DNA from: Olsenella_K absiana
Lineage (GTDB): Bacteria; Actinomycetota; Coriobacteriia; Coriobacteriales; Atopobiaceae
DNA length: 64,000 bases
Reading direction: 5' to 3'
NCBI RefSeq assembly: GCF_036408855.1
Contig: NZ_JAZGJQ010000005.1
Coordinates: 1 to 64,000, forward strand
Under the pieces are notes generated by a model. It was not told the origin of the DNA and did not search any database. It worked only from the letters and a program-made list of their open reading frames with translations. A program made the translations under genes and the position numbers. Each line of letters opens with the position of its first letter. Position 1 is the first letter of the stretch. This document shows positions 1-7,951 of this stretch, in pieces.

Positions 1-185
1 CCGCTCCTTCGGCAGTTGGTTTTGTTTGGCGACTTACCATCCTACCGTCAGCGGGGCCATGTCCCTGTCGCGGGACTGGGTCTATTCGGTTCTCAACATT
101 TGCGAAAGAAACTGTACGTCATCGGGTGCGCTGGAGACAGCCCTCCGTCTGAGCGCACGGACCTATGGGAGGAGGCGCTCGAAAG
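1..185. other. Left-edge noncoding stretch before the LytTR gene
   Basis: No gene could be supported in these bases. The open frames that cross them are continuations of frames belonging to other genes and have no start with a ribosome binding site. The stretch ends with the GGGAGGAGG-type ribosome binding site at about 168-175 that serves the regulator starting at 186. A promoter for the two-component pair probably lies here, but I could not pick one box with confidence. Confidence 0.5.
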
Positions 186-923
186 ATGAAACGAGTGGCG
201 GTTCTCGAGAACGACGATACGGACAGGTCCCTCCTGGAGGCCCACATCCAGCGCTACTTCCGCGACGAGGGCACCCCGGTCAGGGTCGACTCCTTCGACG
301 GTGCGCAGTCCCTGGTGCACGCCTTCGTCCTCGGGACGTACGACCTGCTCGTCTTCGACTGCATCCTGTCGGAGCATGGCCCCTCCGGGATAGACGTCCT
401 ACGCGACCTGCGCCGGCGCGGAGAGGACGCTCCGGCCGTCATCGTCTCCTCGAGCCCGGACTTCGCGGTGGAGGGCTACGGCGTGGGTGTGGTCGCCTAC
501 CTGCTCAAGCCCCTCTCCTACGGCCACGTCAAGACGGAGCTCGACCGCCTGGGCGTCTCGGTCGCCCCGCGCGCGAGACGCACCGTCAGCCTGCCGGGCA
601 GCGTGCCCTTCGACCCGGCGGGCTACGTCCTCGTGCACTCGAGCGGCCACTACGTGGTCTTCAAGGGGGCGGATGGCGCCTCCGAGAAGCGCCTCAGGGC
701 GTCGTTCTCCGAGGCCAGGGAGGCTCTCGGCCCCTGGTCCCAGTTCTTCCAGTGCACGAGGGGCGTGCTCGTGAACCTCGACTTCGTGTCCGACCTCGAC
801 GGGTCGGACTTCGTCCTCTACGACGGGAGACGGGTGCCCATCAGCCGCAGGCTGCTCCCGACCGCACGCACCGCGATGGCGGAGTGGGAGTTCTCGCGCA
901 TGCGCGAGGAGGGGCGGCGGTGA
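186..923 (+). CDS. LytTR-family response regulator
   Basis: 245-residue DNA-binding response regulator of the AgrA/LytR type, acting in the cytoplasm. The receiver domain (about residues 1-120) shows the acidic pair D10/D11, the phospho-acceptor D58 in a VFDCILSEHG context, and the conserved K108 in YLLKP. The second half (about 140-240) is a LytTR domain (VHSSGHYVVF, then the CTRGVLVNLDFV core). I chose ATG 186, not the in-frame ATG 165, because a strong GGAGGAGG site sits about ten bases upstream of 186. The gene overlaps the downstream kinase start by four bases (GTGA), which implies translational coupling and a cognate pair. LytTR/GHKL pairs often respond to peptides, but no peptide gene is visible next to this one. 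Confidence 0.9.
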   Translation: MKRVAVLENDDTDRSLLEAHIQRYFRDEGTPVRVDSFDGAQSLVHAFVLGTYDLLVFDCILSEHGPSGIDVLRDLRRRGEDAPAVIVSSSPDFAVEGYGVGVVAYLLKPLSYGHVKTELDRLGVSVAPRARRTVSLPGSVPFDPAGYVLVHSSGHYVVFKGADGASEKRLRASFSEAREALGPWSQFFQCTRGVLVNLDFVSDLDGSDFVLYDGRRVPISRRLLPTARTAMAEWEFSRMREEGRR

Positions 924-2323
924 GCGGCGGGCTCGCCTCCGCCGTCGTGGGCGCGCTCTCGGCACTCCCGCAATGGGCACTCGCCCTCTCGGAGCTGCTC
1001 GGCTGCCTTCCGGCGCTCGCCCTCATCGTCCGCATCGTCTGGCTCGCGAACCTGGAGGGACCCCGTCGCAGAGGGGTGGCTCCGCTACCGGTCGCGAGCG
1101 CAGCGATCCTCGCCCTCGAGGCCCGGCTCTGCTCCGAGGCAGGGCTGCCGACCGCCCCCCTCCTGCTGCTCGACGTCGCGCTGTTCTTCCCCGTCCTCAC
1201 GTGGATGACGGACCTCGACGCCTGGCGGGCGCTCTACCTGTGCGCCCTCGCCACCCTCCTCACGTCGGACATAAGCTTGCCCGCCGTGCTCGTGGACGCG
1301 GCGGTCATCGGAAACGACCTGTCGGAGCTGTTCCTCGCCTGGCCGGGCCTGCTCGTCCAGTGGGCGCTCTGGGGCCTGCTCGCGCCGTTCCTCTGGAGGC
1401 GCGCCTGCCCGAAGCTCGCTCGGTTCCTCACGAGCCAGTTCGTCACCCCCGGGAACTGGCACACCCTCTGGATGGTTCCCGTGCTGCTGTCCGCAAGCTT
1501 CTCGTTCGCCCGACCCTACCCCTCCGACTCGCCGTCGATCGGGGACTCGATCATCGCCTCCGCCATCCTCTGGATCTCCCTCAACCTTCTCTTCCTCCTC
1601 GCCTTCAGGCAGGTCGCCAGCTTGATCCAGATGGCATCGCACTCGTTGCGGACGGAGCGAGAGCAGGGGCAGACCAACCTGCAGAACGAGCAGATGAGCC
1701 ATCTCGCCGAGCGCATCGGGGAGGCGCGCAGGCAGCGTCACGACCTGAGGCACCACCTCAACGCCCTCGCTGTGCTCGCCGACAAGGGCGACCTGGACGG
1801 CATGCGGGCGTACCTCGGCGAGCTCTCCGAGGTCGCCCGCCGTGGCGACGCCCCGATCGAGTACTGCGAGAACGGCGTCCTCAACGCCGCCCTCGTCTAC
1901 TTCGCCGACCGCGCCCGTGCCGCGGGGGCGGAGGTGGACATCTCCACTCGCATCCCCTCCTCCCTCCCGCAGCGCGAGACGATGGTCGCCTCGGTCCTTG
2001 CGAACCTGCTCGAGAACGCCGTCGCGGGCATCCAGGACTTCGCAGCCGTCCGCGAAGAGAGGCCGCTCCTGCGCGTGCGCGCCGAGCTCCGTGGGCGAGA
2101 CCTCTTCCTCGTCGTCGACAACTCGTGCGCCCCGGAGCTCGTGAGGCAGGAGCGGGGTACCTTCCGCACCACCAAGGGGGCGCACCATGGCCTGGGCATC
2201 GCATCCGTGCGCGCGGCGGCGCGGGAGAGCGACGGCGTGGCGAGCTTCGAGGTCGAAGGCGAGACGTTCCGCGCCTCGGTCATGCTCGGAGGCGGACGCC
2301 CTCACGCGCGCGGGGAGCGCTGA
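920..2323 (+). CDS. GHKL-type sensor histidine kinase
   Basis: 467-residue membrane sensor kinase, partner of the LytTR regulator. The GTG start at 920 overlaps the regulator stop and is preceded by a GAGGAGGGG site. The N-terminal half is hydrophobic with several membrane segments and no obvious extracellular domain. A coiled linker (about 235-270) leads to the phospho-acceptor box RHDLRHHLN with the candidate histidine near residue 274. The C-terminal HATPase domain carries the N box (NLLENAV) and a GLGIASV G box. This is the AgrC/NatK-like layout, in which membrane helices sense the ligand. The same frame stays open upstream of 920, but that stretch is the shadow of the regulator gene and is not coding. 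Confidence 0.88.
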   Translation: MSGGLASAVVGALSALPQWALALSELLGCLPALALIVRIVWLANLEGPRRRGVAPLPVASAAILALEARLCSEAGLPTAPLLLLDVALFFPVLTWMTDLDAWRALYLCALATLLTSDISLPAVLVDAAVIGNDLSELFLAWPGLLVQWALWGLLAPFLWRRACPKLARFLTSQFVTPGNWHTLWMVPVLLSASFSFARPYPSDSPSIGDSIIASAILWISLNLLFLLAFRQVASLIQMASHSLRTEREQGQTNLQNEQMSHLAERIGEARRQRHDLRHHLNALAVLADKGDLDGMRAYLGELSEVARRGDAPIEYCENGVLNAALVYFADRARAAGAEVDISTRIPSSLPQRETMVASVLANLLENAVAGIQDFAAVREERPLLRVRAELRGRDLFLVVDNSCAPELVRQERGTFRTTKGAHHGLGIASVRAAARESDGVASFEVEGETFRASVMLGGGRPHARGER

Positions 2324-2402
2324 GGGCATCCGCCGCCAGCGGGCTCCGCACGGAAGGTACCGCGCGGAAGGCACCGCGCTGAACCCGTGCCCTAGCGGCG
2401 AC

Positions 2403-3338
2403 CTAGCAGCAGACGGGCTCCGGACGGGCCGCTGAGGCCTGCGCCTCGCGGAGCTGGGCGATGGAGGCGTCGAGCTTCGCGAGGATGCGCTCGCGGCCCT
2501 CGGGCAGCTTCGCCTTCGTGTGGACCCACTGGGTGATGGCGCGCTGCCACTCCGGGCCGTCGCCCGCCGCGACCTCCTCGCCGCAGGCGACGTGCTTGGT
2601 GTGGTAGCCCTCGAACACGGTGTCGATCGCGAGCCCGCTCACGAGCAGGCGCTCCTCCTCCATGCACTCGAGGTCGCTCGCCCGAACGAACCGGCCCTCC
2701 CGCTCCCAGCGGCCTAGCTCGGTCAGCGGGTTGACGCCGAGGTTGAAGTTGGTGATGAAGCTCGGGCGGAGCTCGTTCAGGAGGCGCGCCGTGGCACGGG
2801 CGTTCTCCGCGCCGCGACCTGCGCCGGCGACGCCGGTCATGATGTGCGCGCCGAGCTCGAAGCCCGCCGCATGCAGGCGCCTGACCTGCTCGCGCGCCTG
2901 GTCGTTGGTGTGGTCCTTGTGCATCTGGCAAAGGACGTCGTCGAGCCCGGTTTCGATGCCCACGTACACCATGGCGTAGCCGCGCCTACGCAGCTCGCGG
3001 AGCTCGCCGTCGGTCTTCCTTGCGATCGAGGGCACCGTGGCGTCGCTCGTGACCCGCTCCACGGAGGGCAGGTAGCGCCCGATGAGGTCCAGGATGGCCA
3101 TGAGGCGGTCCATGTCCATGTGGAGGGCGTCGCCGTCACCCAGCATGAGGTTGGTGGGGGTGCCGCCCACGTCGTGGACGCGCCTGAGCTCCGCCTCGAT
3201 CCTCTCGAGCGGAACCTCGCGGTAGGTGGTGTCCTTGTAGAGGTCGCAGAAGGCGCAGCGGTTGTACGGGCAGCCCCGGGAGACCACGAGCCCAAACGCC
3301 CCGCGCTCGTTGGAGGACTTGCAGATTGTTCCTGGCAT
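2403..3338 (-). CDS. Radical SAM protein with Cx4CxxC cluster motif
   Basis: 311-residue radical SAM enzyme of unknown substrate. The cluster-binding motif is GCPYNRCAFC, with C23, C28 and C31, so the spacing is Cx4CxxC and not the classical Cx3CxxC. This spacing recurs in one group of uncharacterised radical SAM proteins. The remaining TIM-barrel motifs are present (MLGDGDAL as the GGE-like strand, VGIETG, GAHIMTG). The protein ends in a CC pair. ATG 3338 was chosen because it has a GAGGTGATCC ribosome site and begins just before the family core. It stands alone between convergent and codirectional neighbours, so context gives no pathway. It lacks a SPASM or B12 domain. Confidence 0.8.
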   Translation of the reverse strand: MPGTICKSSNERGAFGLVVSRGCPYNRCAFCDLYKDTTYREVPLERIEAELRRVHDVGGTPTNLMLGDGDALHMDMDRLMAILDLIGRYLPSVERVTSDATVPSIARKTDGELRELRRRGYAMVYVGIETGLDDVLCQMHKDHTNDQAREQVRRLHAAGFELGAHIMTGVAGAGRGAENARATARLLNELRPSFITNFNLGVNPLTELGRWEREGRFVRASDLECMEEERLLVSGLAIDTVFEGYHTKHVACGEEVAAGDGPEWQRAITQWVHTKAKLPEGRERILAKLDASIAQLREAQASAARPEPVCC

Positions 3339-3435
3339 GCGGATCACCTCACGACGGTAGTCGCCTGTCCCTCCGGCCGGCGCCGACGGGACCCTTCCTC
3401 TGCCGCGGCGCGGCACCGGGCCCGCGCCGCGGCGG

Positions 3436-3819
3436 CTATGCGTAGTGACTGGCGGTCGCCACGAGCGGTCTCTCGGGATTCGCCGCCTGGTAGCCCTCGC
3501 CCCAGTCCCTGAGGGCGTCGAGCACGGGGGCGAGGCTCGCGCCCAGAGGCGTCAGCTCGTACTCCACGCGGGGTGGCACCTCGGGATAGGCGGTGCGGGT
3601 GAGCAGACCGTCCGCCTCCATCTCGCGCAGGTTGCTGGTGAGGACCTTCTGGGAGATGCCGCCCAGGGAGCGGCGCAGCTCGCCGAAGCGGCGACGGCCC
3701 CCGGCCAGGTCCCTCAGAATCAGCACCTTCCACTTGCTGCCGATCAGCAGCAGGGTGGTCTCCACGGGGCAGGCGGGCAGCCCCATGGAGCGCGAGAGCT
3801 TCGTCGCGACCTTCTCCAT
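3436..3819 (-). CDS. HxlR-family transcriptional regulator
   Basis: 127-residue winged-helix regulator. The HxlR signature is clear: a CPVETTLLLIGSKWKVLILRDL opening with the conserved Cys at about residue 17, GGRRRFGELRRSLGGISQKVLTSNLREMEADGLL as the recognition region, then YPEVPPRVEYELTPLG. ATG 3819 has a GGAGG five bases upstream. The farther in-frame ATG at 3858 would add 13 residues outside the family core. It is divergently transcribed from the flavin reductase-like gene, a frequent arrangement in which the HxlR protein controls its redox neighbour and itself. The conserved N-terminal Cys suggests a redox or electrophile signal; this is inference. Confidence 0.9.
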   Translation of the reverse strand: MEKVATKLSRSMGLPACPVETTLLLIGSKWKVLILRDLAGGRRRFGELRRSLGGISQKVLTSNLREMEADGLLTRTAYPEVPPRVEYELTPLGASLAPVLDALRDWGEGYQAANPERPLVATASHYA

Positions 3820-3996
3820 CCATGCCTCCAGCGCGCCGGCGAACGATACGATACGCAAAAGATACCAGCATCACAATTGTACCCAGGGCACGAGGGGATA
3901 CTCTTGCGCTCACCTGCACGAAGGCGCCACATCCTCGCGAGGCGCCTATCATGTGCGTATCCGAGCGCCGGATTCCCGGCGAGAGAGGGAGACACT
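3820..3996. promoter_or_regulatory. Divergent promoter region between HxlR regulator and flavin reductase genes
   Basis: On the minus strand a candidate promoter for the HxlR gene reads TTGTGA, 17 bases, TATCGT. The palindrome ACAATTGT lies at 3873-3880, and GATAC occurs four times between 3844 and 3901 (including GATACGATAC). These repeats in a shared divergent region are plausible HxlR operator parts. A plus-strand promoter could not be fixed. The flavin reductase ATG at 3997 is preceded by GAGAGAGGGAG. Confidence 0.4.
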
Positions 3997-4569
3997 ATGA
4001 AGAAGGACCTCGGGGTCCACCCCTACCTGTTCCCCATGCCCGTGCTCATGATCGCCACCTACAACGAGGACGGCTCGGTCGACGTCATGAACATGGCGTG
4101 GGGCGGCGTCTGCGCCACCGATATGGTCTCGCTCAACATCGGCGAGCGTCACCGGACCTCCGCCAACCTCAAGCGGACCGGCGCCTTCACGCTGAGCGTC
4201 GCCGACGTCGACCACCTCGCGGCGGCCGACTTCTTCGGCATCGCGAGCGGCAACACCATGTCCGACAAGTTCGAGCGCTCCGGGCTCACGGCCACCCGGA
4301 GCGAGAAGGTCGACGCGCCCGTCGTCAACGAGTTCCCGCTCACCCTCGAGTGCGAGGTGGCCGAGGCGCGCCAGGAGTCCTACGGCTTCCACGTCCTCGG
4401 CAAGATCGTGGGCGTCCTGGCCGAGGAGCGCGTGCTGGACGACTCCGGCAAGGTCGACCCCGCCCGGCTCGGTGCCTTCTGCTTCGACACCTTCCAGAAC
4501 GGCTACTACGCCATCGGCGAGAAGGTCGGCGAGGCCTGGGGCAGCGGCAAGGCCCTCATGCATAATTAG
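3997..4569 (+). CDS. Flavin reductase-like FMN-binding protein
   Basis: 190-residue protein of the flavin reductase/DIM6-NTAB family (FMN-binding split barrel). Family features visible are the N-terminal PVLMIATYNEDGSVDVMNMAWGG segment, the NIGERHRTSANLKRTGAFTLSV strand set that contacts FMN, the FGIASGNTMSDKFERSG loop, and ECEVAEARQESYGFHVLGKIVGV near the end. Relatives bind FMN and act as small oxidoreductases. The electron donor and substrate cannot be read from the sequence. It faces the HxlR regulator gene and is probably its target. The short gap to the DUF1805 gene would allow cotranscription. Confidence 0.87.
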   Translation: MKKDLGVHPYLFPMPVLMIATYNEDGSVDVMNMAWGGVCATDMVSLNIGERHRTSANLKRTGAFTLSVADVDHLAAADFFGIASGNTMSDKFERSGLTATRSEKVDAPVVNEFPLTLECEVAEARQESYGFHVLGKIVGVLAEERVLDDSGKVDPARLGAFCFDTFQNGYYAIGEKVGEAWGSGKALMHN

Positions 4570-4652
4570 AAGGGCATAGTCGGCGCTCGCCGGGCTCGGG
4601 CGCCGCCGGCAGGCCGAAGCCAGAGAAGGACGTCCGGAAGAGAGGGGTTCGC

Positions 4653-4955
4653 ATGGTCACCACGGAAGTGCTCACGATAGGAAGCGGCAAGGCGGAGGGC
4701 CTCATCGTGCCCGCCCTGGCGGGCGAGGGCCACGCCAACCTCATCGTTATCCGCTGCGCCAGGGGCTTCCTCATGTGCGGCTACCTCAGCCTCGAGAAGG
4801 CCGAGCAGCTCGGCGACGTCGCCGTGCGCGTCGCGGGCGCGAGCTTCGAAGACGTCCTCGCCAACAAGGTCACCGGCATGACCCCCCAGGCGGCCGAGCT
4901 CGGCGTCAAGGAGGGCATGACCGGCCTCGAGGCCGCAGAGCTGCTGAACTCGTAG
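4653..4955 (+). CDS. DUF1805 (YunC-like) domain protein
   Basis: 100-residue single-domain protein that matches the YunC/DUF1805 pattern: an LIVIRCARGFLMCGYLSLEKAEQLGDVAV core followed by a VLANKVTGMTPQAAELGV turn and a GMTGLEAAELL end. No catalytic function is established for the family. ATG 4653 is preceded by AGAGAGGGG. It lies 83 bases after the flavin reductase-like gene on the same strand. Confidence 0.8.
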   Translation: MVTTEVLTIGSGKAEGLIVPALAGEGHANLIVIRCARGFLMCGYLSLEKAEQLGDVAVRVAGASFEDVLANKVTGMTPQAAELGVKEGMTGLEAAELLNS

Positions 4956-4963
4956 GCGCAACG

Positions 4964-5037
4964 CGTGGCGGCGGAGTGGCCCGCCGCCACGCTCGCCTCA
5001 GGCGGACGGTGGGGGTGCGCCCGCCGTCCGCCTGAGG
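4964..5037. repeat. Two GC-rich inverted repeats after the DUF1805 gene
   Basis: The first hairpin pairs GTGGCGGCGG with CCGCCGCCAC (about 4964-4990). The second has a perfect 14-bp stem, CCTCAGGCGGACGG at 4996-5009 with CCGTCCGCCTGAGG at 5024-5037. Neither is followed by a run of T on either strand, so they are not textbook intrinsic terminators. They lie between the end of a plus-strand unit and the minus-strand tRNA-Pro and may act as RNA 3' barriers. Confidence 0.55.
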
Positions 5038-5089
5038 ATAGGCACCACTGGCGATTGCAGGGACTCCACGAGATTCCAGTGCGAATCCC

Positions 5090-5121
5090 TAAAGAAAAAC
5101 CCGGAGGAAGACCTCCGGGTT
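5090..5121 (-). terminator. Intrinsic terminator of tRNA-Pro
   Basis: On the minus strand AACCCGGAGG pairs with CCTCCGGGTT and is followed directly by TTTCTTTAGG. It stands about 12 bases beyond the 3' end of tRNA-Pro. Confidence 0.8.
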
Positions 5122-5131
5122 GACCAATCTA

Positions 5132-5208
<77 letters not shown>

Positions 5209-5223
5209 TTGCGACGCCTTATG

Positions 5224-6171
5224 TTAGCAGAGTTTCCGGGCTTTGGCCACGGGAATTTGGCTCGGGGAGGAAATGGTCACAGCGGCCCGCGACCACCACC
5301 TCGGACGTCCGTCCGCGCCCGCCGAGACGAGCCGGGCCTCGGCCGCGGCGGCCTCCGCCGCCGCACGGGACTCGCAGACGGCGAACACGCAGCTGCCCGA
5401 GCCGGTGACCTGGTAGGCGACGACGCCCTCCCGGGCACTGAGCCAGCCCCTCACGCGGTCGACCTCCGGCAGGAGGCGCCGGGCGACGGGGTCGAGGTTG
5501 TTCTCGAGCAGGCCCGCGACGGCGCGGGCGTCCGAGGCGCGCAGGGCGGAGCAGATCGGCGCGGGGTCGGCGGCGGGATCGTGCAGCCGGTCGAACTCCC
5601 GGTAGGCCGCAGGCGTGCTCACGCCCGGGCCCTCGGGGCGCACGAGCGCGACGGGCACGCCGTCGAGCGGCGGGAACTTCTCCCTGGGGACGTCGCCGGC
5701 GCCTGCGAGCAGCGTGGGGCGCGGGTCGAGGAAGAAGGGGACGTCGGCGCCCACGGCGCGCGCGGCCTTTGCCACGCGCGCGTCGAGCGGGTCGAGGCCC
5801 CAAAGCTCACACAGGGCGAGCAGGACGCTGGCCGCGTCCGAGCTCGAGCCGCCCATGCCGCTCTGCTCGGGGATGTGCTTCTCCAGGGTGACCCGGACGT
5901 CCGCGGGGCGCCCCAGGGCGGCCGCGAGGAGCGACGCCGCCCGGAAGGCGGTGTTGCTCTGCTCGGGGAAGCCCGCGGGCGGCACGCAGGTGACCGAGAG
6001 GGAGCCTGCCGGCTCCACGGTCACGACGTCGGCCAGGTCGAGGGCGACCATCACTGAGTCGACGCGGTGGTAGCCCCGCGCGTCCTTCTCGGCATGCACG
6101 CCGAGGTGCAGGTTCACCTTGGCGGGCGCCAGGCGCGTGACGGCGCGGACGTCTTGGGTGCGGGCGCGCAT
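5224..6171 (-). CDS. ispE: 4-diphosphocytidyl-2-C-methyl-D-erythritol kinase
   Basis: 315-residue GHMP-family kinase that phosphorylates CDP-methylerythritol in the MEP isoprenoid pathway. The N-terminal LAPAKVNLHLGV carries the substrate Lys (K18) and Asn. The ATP-binding loop is PEQSGMGGSSSDAAS near residue 105. A third GHMP motif, VTGSGSCVFAV, lies in the C-terminal domain. Length is slightly above the usual 280-300 because of a C-terminal tail. It follows the veg-like gene by four bases, so the two form an operon, with tRNA-Pro behind. ispE next to veg is a conserved neighbourhood in Bacillus as well. Confidence 0.95.
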   Translation of the reverse strand: MRARTQDVRAVTRLAPAKVNLHLGVHAEKDARGYHRVDSVMVALDLADVVTVEPAGSLSVTCVPPAGFPEQSNTAFRAASLLAAALGRPADVRVTLEKHIPEQSGMGGSSSDAASVLLALCELWGLDPLDARVAKAARAVGADVPFFLDPRPTLLAGAGDVPREKFPPLDGVPVALVRPEGPGVSTPAAYREFDRLHDPAADPAPICSALRASDARAVAGLLENNLDPVARRLLPEVDRVRGWLSAREGVVAYQVTGSGSCVFAVCESRAAAEAAAAEARLVSAGADGRPRWWSRAAVTISSPSQIPVAKARKLC

Positions 6172-6175
6172 GGCC

Positions 6176-6466
6176 CTAGTCCACGGCCTCGAAGTCGAAC
6201 ATGCGCTCGTTGGTGTTGGCGTCGAAGAGCTCGACGGTGCCCGTGAGCACGTCCACGTACTGGTAGGACTGACGGGCCTTGCGGCCCCTGCGCTCCTCGA
6301 CCTCGATCACGAAGAGGGAGGGGTGGGCCTGCACGAGCACGCCCGTGCGCTCCACGATGCGCGAGCGGCCCATGTTGGCGCGGACCTTGATGCGCTGGCC
6401 GACGTAGTGGCCCAGCTCCTCGTGGATGAGGTCTACCCTGTTCACTGGAGGTATCTCGTTCTCCAT
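6176..6466 (-). CDS. veg: Veg-like protein
   Basis: 96-residue small protein of the Veg family (DUF1021). The family core IHEELGHYVGQRIKVRANMGRSRIVERTGVL is followed by HPSLFVIEVEERRGRKARQSYQYVDVLTGTVEL. In Bacillus subtilis Veg influences biofilm formation and its gene has one of the strongest vegetative promoters. Here too a near-consensus promoter lies just upstream. It is the first gene of the veg-ispE unit. The molecular role in this organism is unknown. Confidence 0.88.
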   Translation of the reverse strand: MENEIPPVNRVDLIHEELGHYVGQRIKVRANMGRSRIVERTGVLVQAHPSLFVIEVEERRGRKARQSYQYVDVLTGTVELFDANTNERMFDFEAVD

Positions 6467-6506
6467 ACCATCACTCTTCCCGGCGCGGACGCCTTGGAAA
6501 ATAGCC

Positions 6507-6552
6507 AGAATAATGTCAGGCTAGTTATCGTCAAACTAGATTAGAATAGCCT
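6507..6552 (-). promoter_or_regulatory. Promoter of veg-ispE with overlapping dyads
   Basis: On the minus strand the boxes are TTGACG (6529-6534), a 16-base spacer, and TATTCT (6507-6512). This puts the transcript start about 35 bases before the veg ATG. The -35 box lies inside an inverted repeat CTAGTT-7-AACTAG (6521-6539). A second, outer pair AGGCTA (6518-6523)/TAGCCT (6547-6552) surrounds it. The patch is AT-rich against the genome, and the dyads may be an operator. Confidence 0.6.
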
Positions 6553-6752
6553 GTTACCTCGCGCGCATGCGCCGGTTTGGCGCAATCGCGCAATCTCCAT
6601 CTCGCGACGAGGCTCTCCGTCGCAGGCCCGGGGGGCCGACGCCGGCCGTCCGCGCCGCGGGCGCGAGCGCTACACTTGCCGGGGCCGGCCGTTCGCGCCA
6701 TACCCCGCGCGTCCGGCCGGCGCCGCACGCACACCGCGACCTGGGAGCAGGA

Positions 6753-7841
6753 ATGAACAAGCAACGCGCCAGCAAGGTGCTCGCGAACCTCCGCGAGCTC
6801 GGCCTCGGCCAGGCCATCGTCACGGACCCGCTGTCGATCTGGTACCTCACCGGCTACTACACCGAGCCCTACGAGCGCTTCCTTGCGCTCTACCTCACCG
6901 AGGAGGGCGGCGTCCCCCGCTCCACCCTCTTCTGCAACCGCCTCTTCCCCGACGCGACGGGCGCCGCGGACGAGGTCGTCACCTTCGACGACACCGATGA
7001 CCCGGTGCCGCTCGTGCTCGCGGCGACCGACCACGCCGAGCCCCTCGGGGTCGACAAGGACCTGGCGGCGCGCTGGCTGCTCCCCCTCATGGAGGCGGGC
7101 GCCGGCGCCTCCGTCCGCCTCGCATCCGTCGCCGTCGACCGCGCCCGCTCCATCAAGGACGACGCCGAGCAGGAGCTCATGCGAGAGGCCTCGCGCATCA
7201 ACGACCGCGCCATGGCCTGGCTCGCCGACCAGGTGCGCGTGGGCGTGACCGAGCGCTCGATCGCCGAGGGGCTCCTCGGCGAGTACCGCTCCCTCGGGGC
7301 CGAAGACCACAGCTTCTCGCCCATCGTCTCCTTCGGCGCCAACGCCGCCGACCCGCACCACGAGCCCGACGGCACGCGGCTCGAGAAGGGTGACATGGTC
7401 CTGTTCGACGTGGGCTGCAAGTACCGCGCGTACTGCTCGGACATGACGCGCACCTTCTTCACCGCCGCGCCGACCGCCCACCAGGTCGAGGTCTACGACA
7501 CGGTCAGGCGCGCGAACGAGGCGGCCGAGGCCCTGATAGCCCCTGGCGTCGAGTTCGCCGATCTCGACCTCGCTGCGCGCAGGGTCATCGAGGACGCCGG
7601 GTACGGCAGGTACTTCACGCACCGCCTGGGCCACCAGATCGGCCTCTCGGACCACGAGCCCGGCGACGTCAGCTCCACGCACCACGAGCCGGTGCTGCCC
7701 GGCATGTGCTTCTCGATCGAACCCGGCATCTACATCCCCGGCGACATCGGCGTGCGCATCGAGGACCTCGCCATCGTCCGCGAGGACGGCCACGAGATCC
7801 TGAACGCCTACACGCACGAGCCGACCACGCTCGACGCCTAG
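6753..7841 (+). CDS. M24-family Xaa-Pro peptidase
   Basis: 362-residue metallopeptidase of the Xaa-Pro dipeptidase/aminopeptidase P group. The N-terminal creatinase-like domain (about 1-135) opens with RASKVLANLRELGLGQAIVTDPLSIWYLTGY. The pita-bread catalytic domain follows with the five metal ligands in order: D219 (LFDVGC), D230 (SDMTRTFF), H294 (GHQIG), then Glu in SIEPGIY and Glu in RIEDLA. It is expected to cleave peptides with proline in the second position, in the cytoplasm. ATG 6753 follows a GGGAGCAGGA site. The frame is open farther upstream, but that part has no family similarity. It is monocistronic and converges on nagB. Confidence 0.92.
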   Translation: MNKQRASKVLANLRELGLGQAIVTDPLSIWYLTGYYTEPYERFLALYLTEEGGVPRSTLFCNRLFPDATGAADEVVTFDDTDDPVPLVLAATDHAEPLGVDKDLAARWLLPLMEAGAGASVRLASVAVDRARSIKDDAEQELMREASRINDRAMAWLADQVRVGVTERSIAEGLLGEYRSLGAEDHSFSPIVSFGANAADPHHEPDGTRLEKGDMVLFDVGCKYRAYCSDMTRTFFTAAPTAHQVEVYDTVRRANEAAEALIAPGVEFADLDLAARRVIEDAGYGRYFTHRLGHQIGLSDHEPGDVSSTHHEPVLPGMCFSIEPGIYIPGDIGVRIEDLAIVREDGHEILNAYTHEPTTLDA

Positions 7842-7889
7842 GCGCCGGCCAAGGCAGCCTTCGCCGCCGCGGCGGCTCGCGCACGGGGC

Positions 7890-7930
7890 ACAAAAACGGA
7901 GCCCGCGTCCCCGAGGGGGCGCGGGCTCCT
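7890..7930 (-). terminator. Intrinsic terminator of nagB
   Basis: GGAGCCCGCG pairs with CGCGGGCTCC (7898-7930). On the minus strand the stem is followed by GTTTTTGTG, as expected for termination of nagB transcripts. It may also stop transcripts of the convergent M24 peptidase gene. Confidence 0.8.
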
Positions 7931-7951
7931 ATCCTTGCGCGTTCGAGCGCC

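Noticed and set aside
26..919. Possible N-terminal extension of the GHKL kinase
   Set aside because: The extra 298 codons overlap the LytTR regulator in another frame and have no domain. The GTG at 920 with its ribosome site and GTGA overlap explains the kinase start.
4996..5037. Intrinsic terminator after the DUF1805 gene
   Set aside because: The 14-bp stem is strong, but no T run follows on either strand, so it is listed as an inverted repeat only.
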